Assembly: GCA_947474495.1 (NCBI GenBank)
Contig: CANJIM010000007.1
Span: forward strand, 1-57,120
DNA from: Rhodospirillaceae bacterium
Lineage (GTDB): Bacteria; Pseudomonadota; Alphaproteobacteria; SMXQ01
Direction: 5' to 3'
Length of the DNA stretch: 57,120 nucleotides
This document shows, piece by piece, positions 49,440-57,120 of this stretch (position 1 is the first letter of the stretch; every line of letters starts with the position of its first letter). The translations under genes and the position numbers were made by a program. The notes beneath the pieces were generated by a model that saw only the letters and a program-made list of their open reading frames with translations, was not told the DNA's origin and did no database searches.

Positions 49440-49623
49440 GCGCTTACCGCGAAAAGAACTCGCCGCGGCCCAATTCCCGCCACTGTCCTTTTCTACAAGG
49501 GGCGGGTATAAATATTGCGGTTTTCTGCGGGCCCGCCCACTAGGATAGGTATTAGGGGCGGTTTATAAACACCTAGACGCCCGCCCGTAGCGCCGCCCCA
49601 ACACGGATCGACCCGCCCTCGCC

Positions 49624-50844
49624 ATGGAAGAAGAATTTTACCGGATCAAACGGCTCCCGCCCTACGTCTTCGCCGAAGTCAACGCGATGAAGGCCAAGGC
49701 CCGAGCTGCCGGCGAGGACATTATCGATTTCGGCATGGGAAATCCCGACCAGCCGACTCCGCAGCACATCATCGACAAGCTGTGCGAGGCGGCGAAGGAT
49801 CCGCGCGCCCACCGCTATTCGGCGTCGCGCGGCATTCCCGGCCTGCGCAAGGCGAACGCCAACTATTACAAGCGCCGCTTCAACGTCGATGTCGATCCGA
49901 ATACGGAGACGATCGTCACCATCGGTTCGAAGGAAGGCTTGGCCAACCTCGCCAATGCCATCGTCGCGCCCGGCGACGTGGTGCTGGTGCCGAACCCGAG
50001 CTATCCAATCCACCCGTACGGCTTCATCATCACCGGCGCCAATGTGCGCCATATCCCGATCGGCGAAGGCTACGACTTCTTCGAGGGCTTGCAGCGTGCG
50101 GTGAAGCATTCGGTGCCCAAGCCGATCTGCGTCGTGCTGAATTTCCCGGCCAACCCGACGGCCATGGTGGTCGATCTCGACTTCTACCGCCCGATCGTCG
50201 AGTTCTGCCGCAAGCATGAGATCTATGTGATCTCCGACCTGGCCTATGCCGAGATTTACTTTGGCAACCGCCAGCCGCCGTCGATCCTGGAGATTCCTGG
50301 CGCCAAGGACATCGCGATCGAGTTCACCTCGATGAGCAAGACCTATTCGATGCCCGGCTGGCGCATCGGCTTTGCCACCGGCAACAAGACGCTGGTCGCC
50401 GCCCTGGCGCATATCAAGTCGTACCTCGATTACGGCGCCTTCACGCCGATCCAGGTTGCCGCCGCCGCCGCGCTCAACGGCCCGCAGGATTGCGTCGAAG
50501 CGGTCCGCACGCTCTATCGCGAACGCCGCGACGTGATGATCGAAAGCCTCAAGGGCGCCGGCTGGGACGTGCCGTCGCCGGAAGCGACGATGTTCGCCTG
50601 GGCGCCGATCCCCAAGCCGTTCGCCCATCTCGGCTCGCTGGAGTTCTCCAAGCTGCTGCTCAAGCATGCCGGCGTCGCCGTCGCGCCGGGCATCGGCTTC
50701 GGCGAATATGGCGACAGCCATGTGCGCATCGCCCTGGTCGAGAACAAGCACCGCATCCGCCAGGCGGCGAAGAACATCAAAACCTTCCTGCGCTCCGCCG
50801 ACACGATTCTGGACGCCGATCCGAAGCTGCGAGCGGTTTCCTGA
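49624..50844 (+). CDS. Class I aminotransferase (alanine/LL-diaminopimelate aminotransferase type)
   Basis: This PLP enzyme has 406 residues. The lysine is Lys239 in FTSMSKTYSMPGWRIGF, and substrate-binding blocks include DFGMGNPDQPTP, YSASRGIPGLR and NFPANPTAMVVD. Family members are annotated alanine transaminase AlaC or LL-diaminopimelate aminotransferase; sequence alone does not decide. It is coupled (TGATG) to homoserine dehydrogenase, which suits a role in aspartate-family amino acids. Confidence 0.9.
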   Translation: MEEEFYRIKRLPPYVFAEVNAMKAKARAAGEDIIDFGMGNPDQPTPQHIIDKLCEAAKDPRAHRYSASRGIPGLRKANANYYKRRFNVDVDPNTETIVTIGSKEGLANLANAIVAPGDVVLVPNPSYPIHPYGFIITGANVRHIPIGEGYDFFEGLQRAVKHSVPKPICVVLNFPANPTAMVVDLDFYRPIVEFCRKHEIYVISDLAYAEIYFGNRQPPSILEIPGAKDIAIEFTSMSKTYSMPGWRIGFATGNKTLVAALAHIKSYLDYGAFTPIQVAAAAALNGPQDCVEAVRTLYRERRDVMIESLKGAGWDVPSPEATMFAWAPIPKPFAHLGSLEFSKLLLKHAGVAVAPGIGFGEYGDSHVRIALVENKHRIRQAAKNIKTFLRSADTILDADPKLRAVS

Positions 50845-52136
50845 TGCCCGCGCCTTTGCGCATCGCCGTCGCCGGTCTGGGCACCGTCGGCGCGGGAACG
50901 CTTAAACTTCTCGCCGCCCAAGGCAAGCTCTTGGAAGCGCGCTGCGGCCGGCCGATTCAGGTCGTCGCCGTGTCGGCGCGCGATAAGGGCCGCGACCGCG
51001 GCCTCGATCTCAAAGCCGTGCAGTGGTTCGACGATCCTGTCGCCATGGCAAAAGCGCCGGGCATCGACGTGTTCGTCGAGGTGATCGGCGGCTCCGACGG
51101 ACCAGCCAAGCAGGCCTGCGAGGCGGCGATCGCCAGCGGCAAGAGCGTGGTGACCGCCAATAAGGCGATGCTGGCGCTGCATGGCGCGGCGCTTGCCGAG
51201 GCGGCCGAGGCCAAGGGCGTCACGCTCGCCTACGAAGCGGCGGTCGCCGGCGGCATCCCGATCATCAAAGCCTTGCGCGAAGGTCTTGCCGCCAACAGCG
51301 TCAAGCGCGTCTACGGCATTCTCAACGGCACCTGCAATTACATCCTGACGACGATGCGCACCACCGGCCGCGACTTCGCCGACGTGCTGTCGGAAGCGCA
51401 GAAGCTCGGCTACGCCGAAGCCGATCCGAGCTTCGATATCGACGGCATCGACACGGCGCACAAGCTCGCCGTGCTGACGGCGGTGGCTTTCGGCTGCCGC
51501 ACGAACTTTGCCGGCGTCCATGTCGAGGGCATTCGCCAGGTTTCGGCGCTCGATATCCGCTTCGCCGACGAACTCGGCTACCGCATCAAATTGCTCGGCT
51601 TGGCGCGCCGCACGTCCAGCGGCGTCGAGCAGCGTGTCCATCCCTGCCTGGTGCCGGTCGGCACGCCGATCGCCCATGTCGAGGGCGTGTTCAACGCCGT
51701 CGTCGCCGAAACCGATTTCGCCGAGACCAACGTGTTCGAGGGCAGGGGGGCCGGCGCCGGCCCGACCGCCTCGGCCATCGTCGCCGATCTGGTCGACATC
51801 GCGCGCGGCGCCAAGGTGCCGACCTTCGCCGTGCCCGCCGCTCAACTGGCCGACCTGCCGGCCTCGCCGATGGCGAGCCATGTCGGGGCTTATTACATCC
51901 GCCTGACCGTGGTCGATAAGCCGGGCGTGATCGCCGATGTCACGGCGATCTTGCGTGACAACGAAGTGTCGCTGGAGTCCATGCTGCAACGGGGCCGCTC
52001 GCCGGGCGAAACGGTTCCCATCGTGCTGGTGACACACGAAACGCGCGAAGAAAACATGGCGCGTGCGCTTGCAAAAATCGCCGCTCTGGATACCGTGGCC
52101 GAACCGCCCTGCATGATCCGCATCGAGGAACCGTAA
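50844..52136 (+). CDS. hom: Homoserine dehydrogenase
   Basis: Hom reduces aspartate semialdehyde to homoserine, the branch to methionine and threonine. The 430-residue protein has an N-terminal Rossmann motif VAGLGTVGAGTLKLL, the TANKAMLA segment, and LNGTCNYILTTM with KLGYAEADPSFDIDGIDTAHKL. A C-terminal ACT domain (IRLTVVDKPGVIADVTAIL) should sense an amino-acid end product. It starts by one-base overlap with the aminotransferase stop. Confidence 0.96.
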   Translation: MPAPLRIAVAGLGTVGAGTLKLLAAQGKLLEARCGRPIQVVAVSARDKGRDRGLDLKAVQWFDDPVAMAKAPGIDVFVEVIGGSDGPAKQACEAAIASGKSVVTANKAMLALHGAALAEAAEAKGVTLAYEAAVAGGIPIIKALREGLAANSVKRVYGILNGTCNYILTTMRTTGRDFADVLSEAQKLGYAEADPSFDIDGIDTAHKLAVLTAVAFGCRTNFAGVHVEGIRQVSALDIRFADELGYRIKLLGLARRTSSGVEQRVHPCLVPVGTPIAHVEGVFNAVVAETDFAETNVFEGRGAGAGPTASAIVADLVDIARGAKVPTFAVPAAQLADLPASPMASHVGAYYIRLTVVDKPGVIADVTAILRDNEVSLESMLQRGRSPGETVPIVLVTHETREENMARALAKIAALDTVAEPPCMIRIEEP

Positions 52137-52204
52137 CGGCGCGCTGAATGTTAGCGCCGGGTTTTCACTGCTCTTACAAACGATAAAAAACCGGAGACGA
52201 CCGA

Positions 52205-53185
52205 ATGTCTGAAATGATGGATCGCAATTTGGCGCTGGAAGCCGTGCGCGTGACCGAAGCGGCCGCGCTGTCGGCCTCGCGCTTGATGGGCCGTGGCGAC
52301 GAGAAGGCGGCCGATCAGGCCGCGGTGGACGCCATGCGCACCGCGCTCAACAGCCTCTCGATCGAGGGCACCGTGGTGATCGGTGAAGGCGAACGCGATG
52401 AAGCGCCGATGCTTTATATCGGCGAAAAGGTCGGCCTCGGCGGACCGAAGATCGATATCGCGCTCGATCCGCTCGAAGGCACCACCATCACCGCCAAGGG
52501 CGGCAACAACTCGCTCGCCGTCATGGCGATGGCCGAGCACGGCGGCTTCCTCAACGCGCCGGACGTCTATATGGACAAGATCGCCATCGGCGGCGGCTTT
52601 CCGATGGGCCTGATCGATATCGACGCGACGCCGTTGGAAAACCTCAAGGCGCTGGCCAAGGCCAAGAAGACCGAGATCGCCGAGCTGGTCGTCTGCATTC
52701 TCGACCGTCCGCGCCATGCCGATCTGATCGCCACCGTGCGCGGCGCCGGCGCCCGCATCATGCTGATCTCCGACGGCGATGTGTCGGGCGTCATCGCCAC
52801 CTCCGAGCCCGACTCGGGCATCGATATGTATATCGGTTCGGGCGGAGCGCCCGAAGGCGTGCTGGCCGCTGCCGCGCTGCGCTGCATCGGCGGCTTCATG
52901 CAGGGCCGCCTGCTGTTCCGCAACGATGACGAGAAGGCCCGCGCCGCCAAGTGGGGCGTTAAGGACCTCAACCGCAAATACGCCACCGAAGACCTCGCTT
53001 CGGGCAACGTCATGTTCGCCGCGACCGGCGTCACCGACGGCACCATGCTGCGCGGCGTCCGCCGCTTCCCCGGCGGCGCGACGACGCACTCGATCGTCAT
53101 GCGCTCGAAGAGCGGCACGGTGCGCAAGGTCGAGACGCATCACAACTTCACGACGAAGCTCGACTTCCGTCCGGACAAGCCGTAA
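52205..53185 (+). CDS. glpX: Class II fructose-1,6-bisphosphatase
   Basis: GlpX dephosphorylates fructose 1,6-bisphosphate in gluconeogenesis. The 326-residue protein has ALEAVRVTEAAALSASRLMGRGD, GEGERDEAPMLYIGE, the metal site DPLEGTTITAKG and SDGDVSGVI. An AAAAACCGGAGA ribosome site precedes the ATG. Its stop overlaps the recJ ATG by one base, a usual alphaproteobacterial hom-glpX-recJ order. Confidence 0.96.
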   Translation: MSEMMDRNLALEAVRVTEAAALSASRLMGRGDEKAADQAAVDAMRTALNSLSIEGTVVIGEGERDEAPMLYIGEKVGLGGPKIDIALDPLEGTTITAKGGNNSLAVMAMAEHGGFLNAPDVYMDKIAIGGGFPMGLIDIDATPLENLKALAKAKKTEIAELVVCILDRPRHADLIATVRGAGARIMLISDGDVSGVIATSEPDSGIDMYIGSGGAPEGVLAAAALRCIGGFMQGRLLFRNDDEKARAAKWGVKDLNRKYATEDLASGNVMFAATGVTDGTMLRGVRRFPGGATTHSIVMRSKSGTVRKVETHHNFTTKLDFRPDKP

Positions 53186-55050
53186 TGGCGGTCGCGGGAG
53201 CCATCACAGCTTCCGCACCTCTCGCTTCTGAAGGCGAGACTGTCGTCGCGCGTTCGTTCACCGGCAAGCGTTGGAAGCAGCGCTTGGCCGATGAACGCCT
53301 CGGCCTGGCGCTGAGCCAAAGGCTCGGCTGTCCCGAGATCATCGGCCGCCTGCTCGCCGCGCGCGGCATCGGCCCGGACGAGGCGGCGCTCTATCTGGCG
53401 CCCACCTTGCGCGAACAACTGCCTGATCCGTCGCACTTGGTGGATATGAACAAGGCGGTCGAGCGCATCAGCCGCGCCATCCGCACCGGTGAGACCATCG
53501 CGATTTTCGGCGATTACGACGTCGACGGCGCGACCTCGTCGGCCTTGCTGCGCCGCTATCTGCGCGCCTGCGGCCAGGAGCCGTTGATCTACATCCCCGA
53601 CCGCCTGCTCGAAGGCTACGGCCCCAACGGCCCGGCGCTGCTCGGCCTCGGCGACCAAGGCGCGCAAGTGGTCATCACGGTGGACTGCGGCATTTCGGCC
53701 CATGAGCCGTTCGAGCGCGTGCGCGAATACAACGAGGAATATCGCAAGGGCAACAGCCCGCTCGACGTCATCGTCATCGATCACCATCAGGCCGAGCCGA
53801 AGCTTCCCTTCGCCCATGCTATCGTCAATCCGAACCGTTTGGACGAGACGAGCGAACATGGCCAGATGGCCGCTGTCGGCGTCGCCTATCTGCTGGTCGT
53901 CGCCATCCATCGCGATCTGCGCCAGCGCGGCTGGTACAAACTCAAGAATCTCCCCGAGCCCGATTTGCTGCAATGGCTCGATCTCGTCGCGCTCGGCACC
54001 GTGTGCGACGTGGCGCAGCTCACCGGCGTCAACCGCGCGCTTGTGGCGCAGGGCCTCAAGGTGATGGCGCGGCGCCGCAATCCGGGCATCGCCGCACTGG
54101 CCGACATCGCCAAGCTCGACGCCAAGCCCGAGGCCTGGCATTGCGGCTTCTTCCTCGGCCCGCGCGTCAATGCCGGCGGCCGCGTCGGCGATCCCGGTCT
54201 CGGCGTGCGGCTACTGTCGACCGACGATGCCGCCGAAGCGCGCGATCTGGCACAGAAGCTCGACGCGCTCAACAGCGAACGCCGCGCTATCGAAGCGCAG
54301 GTGACGGAGGAGGCGGTGGCCCAGGCGACGGCGGCGAAACCCACGTCGGTCGTCTTCGCCATTGGGCGCAACTGGCATCCCGGCGTTATCGGCATCGTCG
54401 CCTCGCGCCTGAAAGAGCGTTTCGATCTGCCGGCCTGCGTGTTGTCGCTGGAAAACGGTATCGCCAAGGCCTCCGCGCGTTCGGTGCGCGGCCTCGATCT
54501 CGGTGCCGCCGTGATTGCCGCCCATCAGGCCGGCTTGCTGATCAACGGCGGCGGCCATGCCATGGCGGCGGGCTTCACGGTCGCCGAAGAGAACATTCCG
54601 GCGCTGCAGGAATTCTTGGAGACGCGCATCGCGCGCGATCTCGCCATCGCCCAGCTTGAGCCGAACCTTTCAGTTGATGGCGCCCTGCTGCCGAAGGCCT
54701 GCACGGTGGAATTGGCGCAATCGATCCAGGCGCTTGGCCCCTTCGGCGCCGGCAATCCGGAGCCGCGCTTCTGGCTGCCGGCGGTGAAGCTCGCCAAGGT
54801 CGATATCGTCGGCACCAGCCATGTCCGTATGTATGTCTCGGGCGACTTGCTCGGGGCGGGGGCGAAGGCGGGCGGCGGTGGACAGCTTAAAGCGATGGCT
54901 TTTCGCGTCGCCGATCAAGAGCTTGGCCGCGCCTTGCTCGCGGCGGGCGGCCGCACTGTCGCGCTCGCTGGCCGTCTGCGCGCCAGCGAATGGATGGGCA
55001 AATGGTCCGCCGAATTGCAGATCGACGACGCTGCTGCGGTGGACGACTAA
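53185..55050 (+). CDS. recJ: Single-stranded-DNA-specific exonuclease RecJ
   Basis: RecJ degrades single-stranded DNA 5' to 3' in recombination and mismatch repair. DHH-family motifs are visible: Asp110-Tyr-Asp112-Val-Asp114 in FGDYDVDGATSSAL, and Asp199-His200-His201 in VIDHHQ. The DHHA1 domain has INGGGHAMAAGFTV, followed by an OB domain with PFGAGNPEPRFWLP. At 621 residues it is slightly longer than E. coli RecJ (577). Confidence 0.96.
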   Translation: MAVAGAITASAPLASEGETVVARSFTGKRWKQRLADERLGLALSQRLGCPEIIGRLLAARGIGPDEAALYLAPTLREQLPDPSHLVDMNKAVERISRAIRTGETIAIFGDYDVDGATSSALLRRYLRACGQEPLIYIPDRLLEGYGPNGPALLGLGDQGAQVVITVDCGISAHEPFERVREYNEEYRKGNSPLDVIVIDHHQAEPKLPFAHAIVNPNRLDETSEHGQMAAVGVAYLLVVAIHRDLRQRGWYKLKNLPEPDLLQWLDLVALGTVCDVAQLTGVNRALVAQGLKVMARRRNPGIAALADIAKLDAKPEAWHCGFFLGPRVNAGGRVGDPGLGVRLLSTDDAAEARDLAQKLDALNSERRAIEAQVTEEAVAQATAAKPTSVVFAIGRNWHPGVIGIVASRLKERFDLPACVLSLENGIAKASARSVRGLDLGAAVIAAHQAGLLINGGGHAMAAGFTVAEENIPALQEFLETRIARDLAIAQLEPNLSVDGALLPKACTVELAQSIQALGPFGAGNPEPRFWLPAVKLAKVDIVGTSHVRMYVSGDLLGAGAKAGGGGQLKAMAFRVADQELGRALLAAGGRTVALAGRLRASEWMGKWSAELQIDDAAAVDD

Positions 55051-55134
55051 GCCAAAAAACACTATCAAGTGCCTCAAGCGGACTGGGAAGGCTGGCGCGT
55101 TTGCGCTGGCTTTGAACCGCACAAAACAAGCCAC

Positions 55135-55155
55135 CGCGCCCCTATGACGGGCGCG
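55135..55155 (+). other. Hairpin in the recJ/TTT-receptor gap
   Basis: CGCGCCC (55135-55141) and GGGCGCG (55149-55155) form a perfect stem with loop CTATGAC, followed by TTATTAAC. It lies 20 bases before the next gene. It may be a weak recJ terminator or a leader hairpin. Confidence 0.4.
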
Positions 55156-55175
55156 TTATTAACAGGGAGCGACCG

Positions 55176-56216
55176 ATGACCACCAAACAGCTGTTTCGCG
55201 CCACGATTCTGTCCGCCGCCAGTCTCGCCATTGTCGGGGCCTTCGCCGGCGCGGCCCAGGCGCAGCAAAGCGTCGCCGATTTCTACAAGGGCAAGACGGT
55301 GTCGATTATCGTCAGCACCGGCTCGGGTGGCGGCTATGACGTGATGGCCCGCGCATTGGCGCGTCACTTGCCGAAGTTCGTGCCGGGCAATCCCAGCATG
55401 GTGGTGCAGAACATGCCGGGCGGCGGCCACATGCTGGCAGCCAACCATGTCTATACGATCGCGCCGAAGGACGGCACGGTGATCGCCGCGCTCAATCAGA
55501 ACGTGACGTCGAATCAACTGCTGACGCCGCAAGCCGCGCGCTACGACGCCAACAAATATATCTGGCTCGGCCGCTTCGCCGAGAAGGGCAATCCGGCGCT
55601 GGCCATCTGGCATGAGGCGCCGGTCAAGACACTGGCCGACGCGCGCAAGACCGAGATCATCATCGGCGCGACGGGCGAAGGCTCCAGCTCTTACCGCTAC
55701 ACGGCGGCGATGAACCATGTGCTCGGCACCAAGTTCAAGATCATCAAGGGCTACAAGACGGTGCCGGAAGTGCTGCTCGCCATCGATCGCGGCGAAGTGC
55801 AGGGCCGCACCGGCGCGTTGTCGGCTTATGAAGAAGGTAAGCCGGAATGGCTGAAGGAGAAGAAGCTCAACTTCGTCATCCAGATCGGCTTCACGCGCGA
55901 CCCGGACCTGAAAGACGTGCCGCTGTGGACCGAGTTGGCCGAGTCGGTAGAGGATAAGCAGATTCTCAACCTGATCGCCTCGCCGACCAACCTCGGCCGC
56001 CCCGTGAACACCACGCCGGGCGTGCCGGCGGATCGCGTCGCCGCGCTGCGCGAGGCCCTCTTGAAGATGGTGAAGGACCCGACCTTCATCGCCGAAGCCG
56101 AGAAGCAGGACATCGAGACCGATTTCCGCGGCTGGGAAGAAACCGCGCAGATCGTCGCCGCCACCCTGGCCGCCTCGCCGGAGAGCGTGCAGAAGGCCAT
56201 CGAGGCGATGAAATAA
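55176..56216 (+). CDS. Tripartite tricarboxylate transporter (Bug-type) substrate-binding protein
   Basis: A signal peptide ending AGAAQAQ is followed by the Bug/TctC fold: DFYKGKTVSIIVSTGSGGGYDVMARALARHL, NPSMVVQNMPGGGHMLAANHVY and VPADRVAALREALLKMVKDP, in separate blocks. Such periplasmic proteins bind carboxylates or aromatic acids. No TctA/TctB membrane subunits lie next to it, so the transport partner is elsewhere or it acts as a sensor component. Confidence 0.9.
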   Translation: MTTKQLFRATILSAASLAIVGAFAGAAQAQQSVADFYKGKTVSIIVSTGSGGGYDVMARALARHLPKFVPGNPSMVVQNMPGGGHMLAANHVYTIAPKDGTVIAALNQNVTSNQLLTPQAARYDANKYIWLGRFAEKGNPALAIWHEAPVKTLADARKTEIIIGATGEGSSSYRYTAAMNHVLGTKFKIIKGYKTVPEVLLAIDRGEVQGRTGALSAYEEGKPEWLKEKKLNFVIQIGFTRDPDLKDVPLWTELAESVEDKQILNLIASPTNLGRPVNTTPGVPADRVAALREALLKMVKDPTFIAEAEKQDIETDFRGWEETAQIVAATLAASPESVQKAIEAMK

Positions 56217-56242
56217 GGCTGGGCTTAAGCCCGACAGCGAAG

Positions 56243-56270
56243 CGGCGGCTCCGAACGGGCCGCCGTTTTC
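56243..56270 (+). terminator. Rho-independent terminator of the TTT-receptor gene
   Basis: CGGCGGC (56243-56249) and GCCGCCG (56259-56265) form a stem, followed by TTTTC. It is 27 bases after the stop codon. The remaining 216 bases to the tRNA show no gene. Confidence 0.8.
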
Positions 56271-56486
56271 GTTTGGGGACGGGAAGGGGCTTAGCCTGCT
56301 GTCATGGCCGGACTTGTTCCGGCTATCCACGACTTTCCGGGAGCCGGGAAGCCAACAGCCGTAAGGCTTTATGACGAAAGGCCGATTCCCGGCCAATCGG
56401 GCCTTGATTTGGCGGCCATTTCCCCGTAATCAGACGCACCTTCCTGGAGGCGGTCCGCTTGTCATATCCAGCCGCCATGCAGCCTC

Positions 56487-56562
56487 GTCCCCATCGTCTA
56501 GAGGCCTAGGACACCACCCTTTCACGGTGGATACAGGGGTTCGAATCCCCTTGGGGACGCCA
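56487..56562 (+). tRNA. tRNA-Glu (anticodon TTC)
   Basis: Acceptor GTCCCCA pairs with TGGGGAC, the anticodon stem CCACC/GGTGG has loop CTTTCAC with anticodon TTC, and the T arm is GGGGTTCGAATCCCC. CCA is encoded at 56560-56562. The sequence is intact, so any element inserted here restored the 3' end. Confidence 0.97.
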
Positions 56563-56582
56563 TTAAATCGACATAACTAATT

Positions 56583-56615
56583 GATAAACATAGATAATAT
56601 TAATCTACGTTTATC
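56583..56615. repeat. AT-rich 13-bp inverted repeat beside tRNA-Glu
   Basis: GATAAACATAGAT and ATCTACGTTTATC differ from a perfect inverted repeat at one position and are separated by AATATTA. The stretch starts 20 bases after the tRNA and is AT-rich in a GC-rich genome. It is not followed by a T-run. It could be an element-end or recombinase site, or a tRNA terminator. Confidence 0.45.
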
Positions 56616-56708
56616 CATCCCCCACAATAGTCCCCACACTGAGCAGGCGTCAGAGTGACGCGGCGTGAGCTGGGGTGGGACTGCTTGGCAGCAGTTTAGA
56701 GATTATTT

Positions 56709-56816
56709 TCAGCTTTCGCAGCCGACCGCCCCAAAGCCCAAAGCGGCAAAAGCCGGTGGCCATAGCGCCCAAGCCAGCACCTTCAGCTTCTCCCGGTAAA
56801 CCGGAGAGGCGCTCAA
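56709..56816 (-). CDS. Possible small membrane protein downstream of terS
   Basis: A 35-residue frame from TTG at 56816, overlapping the terS stop, codes for a short polar N-terminus and one hydrophobic segment (LAWALWPPAFAALGFGAVG). No ATG start and only a poor ribosome site are seen. It may be a phage small gene or chance. Confidence 0.25.
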   Translation of the reverse strand: MSASPVYREKLKVLAWALWPPAFAALGFGAVGCES

Positions 56817-57120
56817 TCCTGCATCGCGATCCCCACCAACGCCACCCTCAGCGCATCGCGCTGATCTGGCGTGAGCGATGCTGCGTCGATGGTTGTCGTC
56901 TCGATCTGAACCGGGCCACCGGCGGGGCCTGTAAGCTCGCGCCCTTGGCGATCTTCCCAGCCGCTGGCTGCACGGCTGCGGTTGCGTAGCCCGAGCGACA
57001 CGATCTGGGCGCTGCCGGCCTCGCCATTGGCCATTGCGAGTGCGCGCTCCTCCCACCACAGCAAGGCATGGTGGCGGCCCTCCTGAATGGCCTGCTCGAA
57101 CTCTGGGTGCTTGTGCTGCC
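56813..57120 (-). CDS. Phage terminase small subunit-like protein (partial)
   Basis: The frame enters from the right edge. The visible 100 or so C-terminal residues include HPEFEQAIQEGRHHALLWWEE, SAQIVSLGLRNRSRAASGWEDRQ and ELTGPAGGPVQIET in pieces, a pattern seen in phage DNA-packaging small subunits (xxLKNR ... TGxxGGPV). The gene points towards tRNA-Glu, and the large terminase expected downstream is absent, so this is likely the edge of a prophage remnant or island. The N-terminal DNA-binding part is outside the window. Confidence 0.6.
   Translation of the reverse strand, partial: QHKHPEFEQAIQEGRHHALLWWEERALAMANGEAGSAQIVSLGLRNRSRAASGWEDRQGRELTGPAGGPVQIETTTIDAASLTPDQRDALRVALVGIAMQD

Overview
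This window reads as chromosomal backbone of a GC-rich alphaproteobacterium of the order Hyphomicrobiales (Rhizobiales). The reasons are a single bifunctional RelA/SpoT (Rsh) next to rpoZ, a Ros/MucR zinc-finger regulator, an LdtR-like MarR regulator beside hemB, a Mg-type HemB, a class I PHA synthase, and gene orders typical of rhizobia and Bradyrhizobium relatives. I cannot name the genus from sequence alone.

Layout. 1-10 kb: end of folK, then rpoZ, rsh, pdxJ, acpS, lepB, rnc, era, recO and parC, all on the plus strand and tightly packed (stringent response, vitamin B6, lipid carrier activation, secretion, RNA processing, ribosome assembly, repair, chromosome decatenation). 10-16.4 kb, minus strand: N-end-rule aminoacyl-transferase, motB-motA, a penicillin-acylase-family Ntn hydrolase and hemB. 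16.5-18 kb: ldtR-like gene, a small conserved protein, mucR and an AT-rich intergenic region. 18-24.2 kb: rpiB, glyA, nrdR, ribD-ribE-ribH, nusB and thiL, a one-carbon, riboflavin and thiamine block. 24.3-29 kb: DUF4865-like protein, FliL-like secreted protein, MFS carrier, H+-pyrophosphatase hppA. 29-34.5 kb: bamE-like lipoprotein, cytochrome bc1 assembly chaperone, YceD, rpmF, plsX, fabH, ihfA and a MerR regulator. 34.6-42 kb is more accessory: tRNA-Pro, GIY-YIG and SlyX proteins, a lower-GC SGNH hydrolase, cutA, MFS carrier, a beta-propeller/MoaD-like pair, a VOC protein and metY. 42-46.5 kb: rplM-rpsI, argC, gamma carbonic anhydrase, a CysN C-terminal remnant and a sulfate-binding protein. 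46.5-56.2 kb: phaC, an OmpA-type lipoprotein, aminotransferase-hom, glpX-recJ and a TTT-type binding protein. The window ends in tRNA-Glu followed by the edge of a phage-like element (terminase small subunit).

Most of the sequence is ordinary housekeeping DNA. There is no CRISPR array, insertion sequence, rRNA or recognisable defence island. The observations most worth checking are: a ubiquitin-like MoaD/ThiS protein with a ready Gly-Gly tail, paired with a beta-propeller and close to the sulfhydrylase metY; a surviving CysN C-terminal domain without the rest of CysN; a sulfate-binding-protein gene that seems to have lost its stop codon at an A5 run and reads through its own terminator; an 18-bp perfect palindrome between metY and rplM; a 26-bp duplication of the fabH 3' end; and the phage remnant beside tRNA-Glu.
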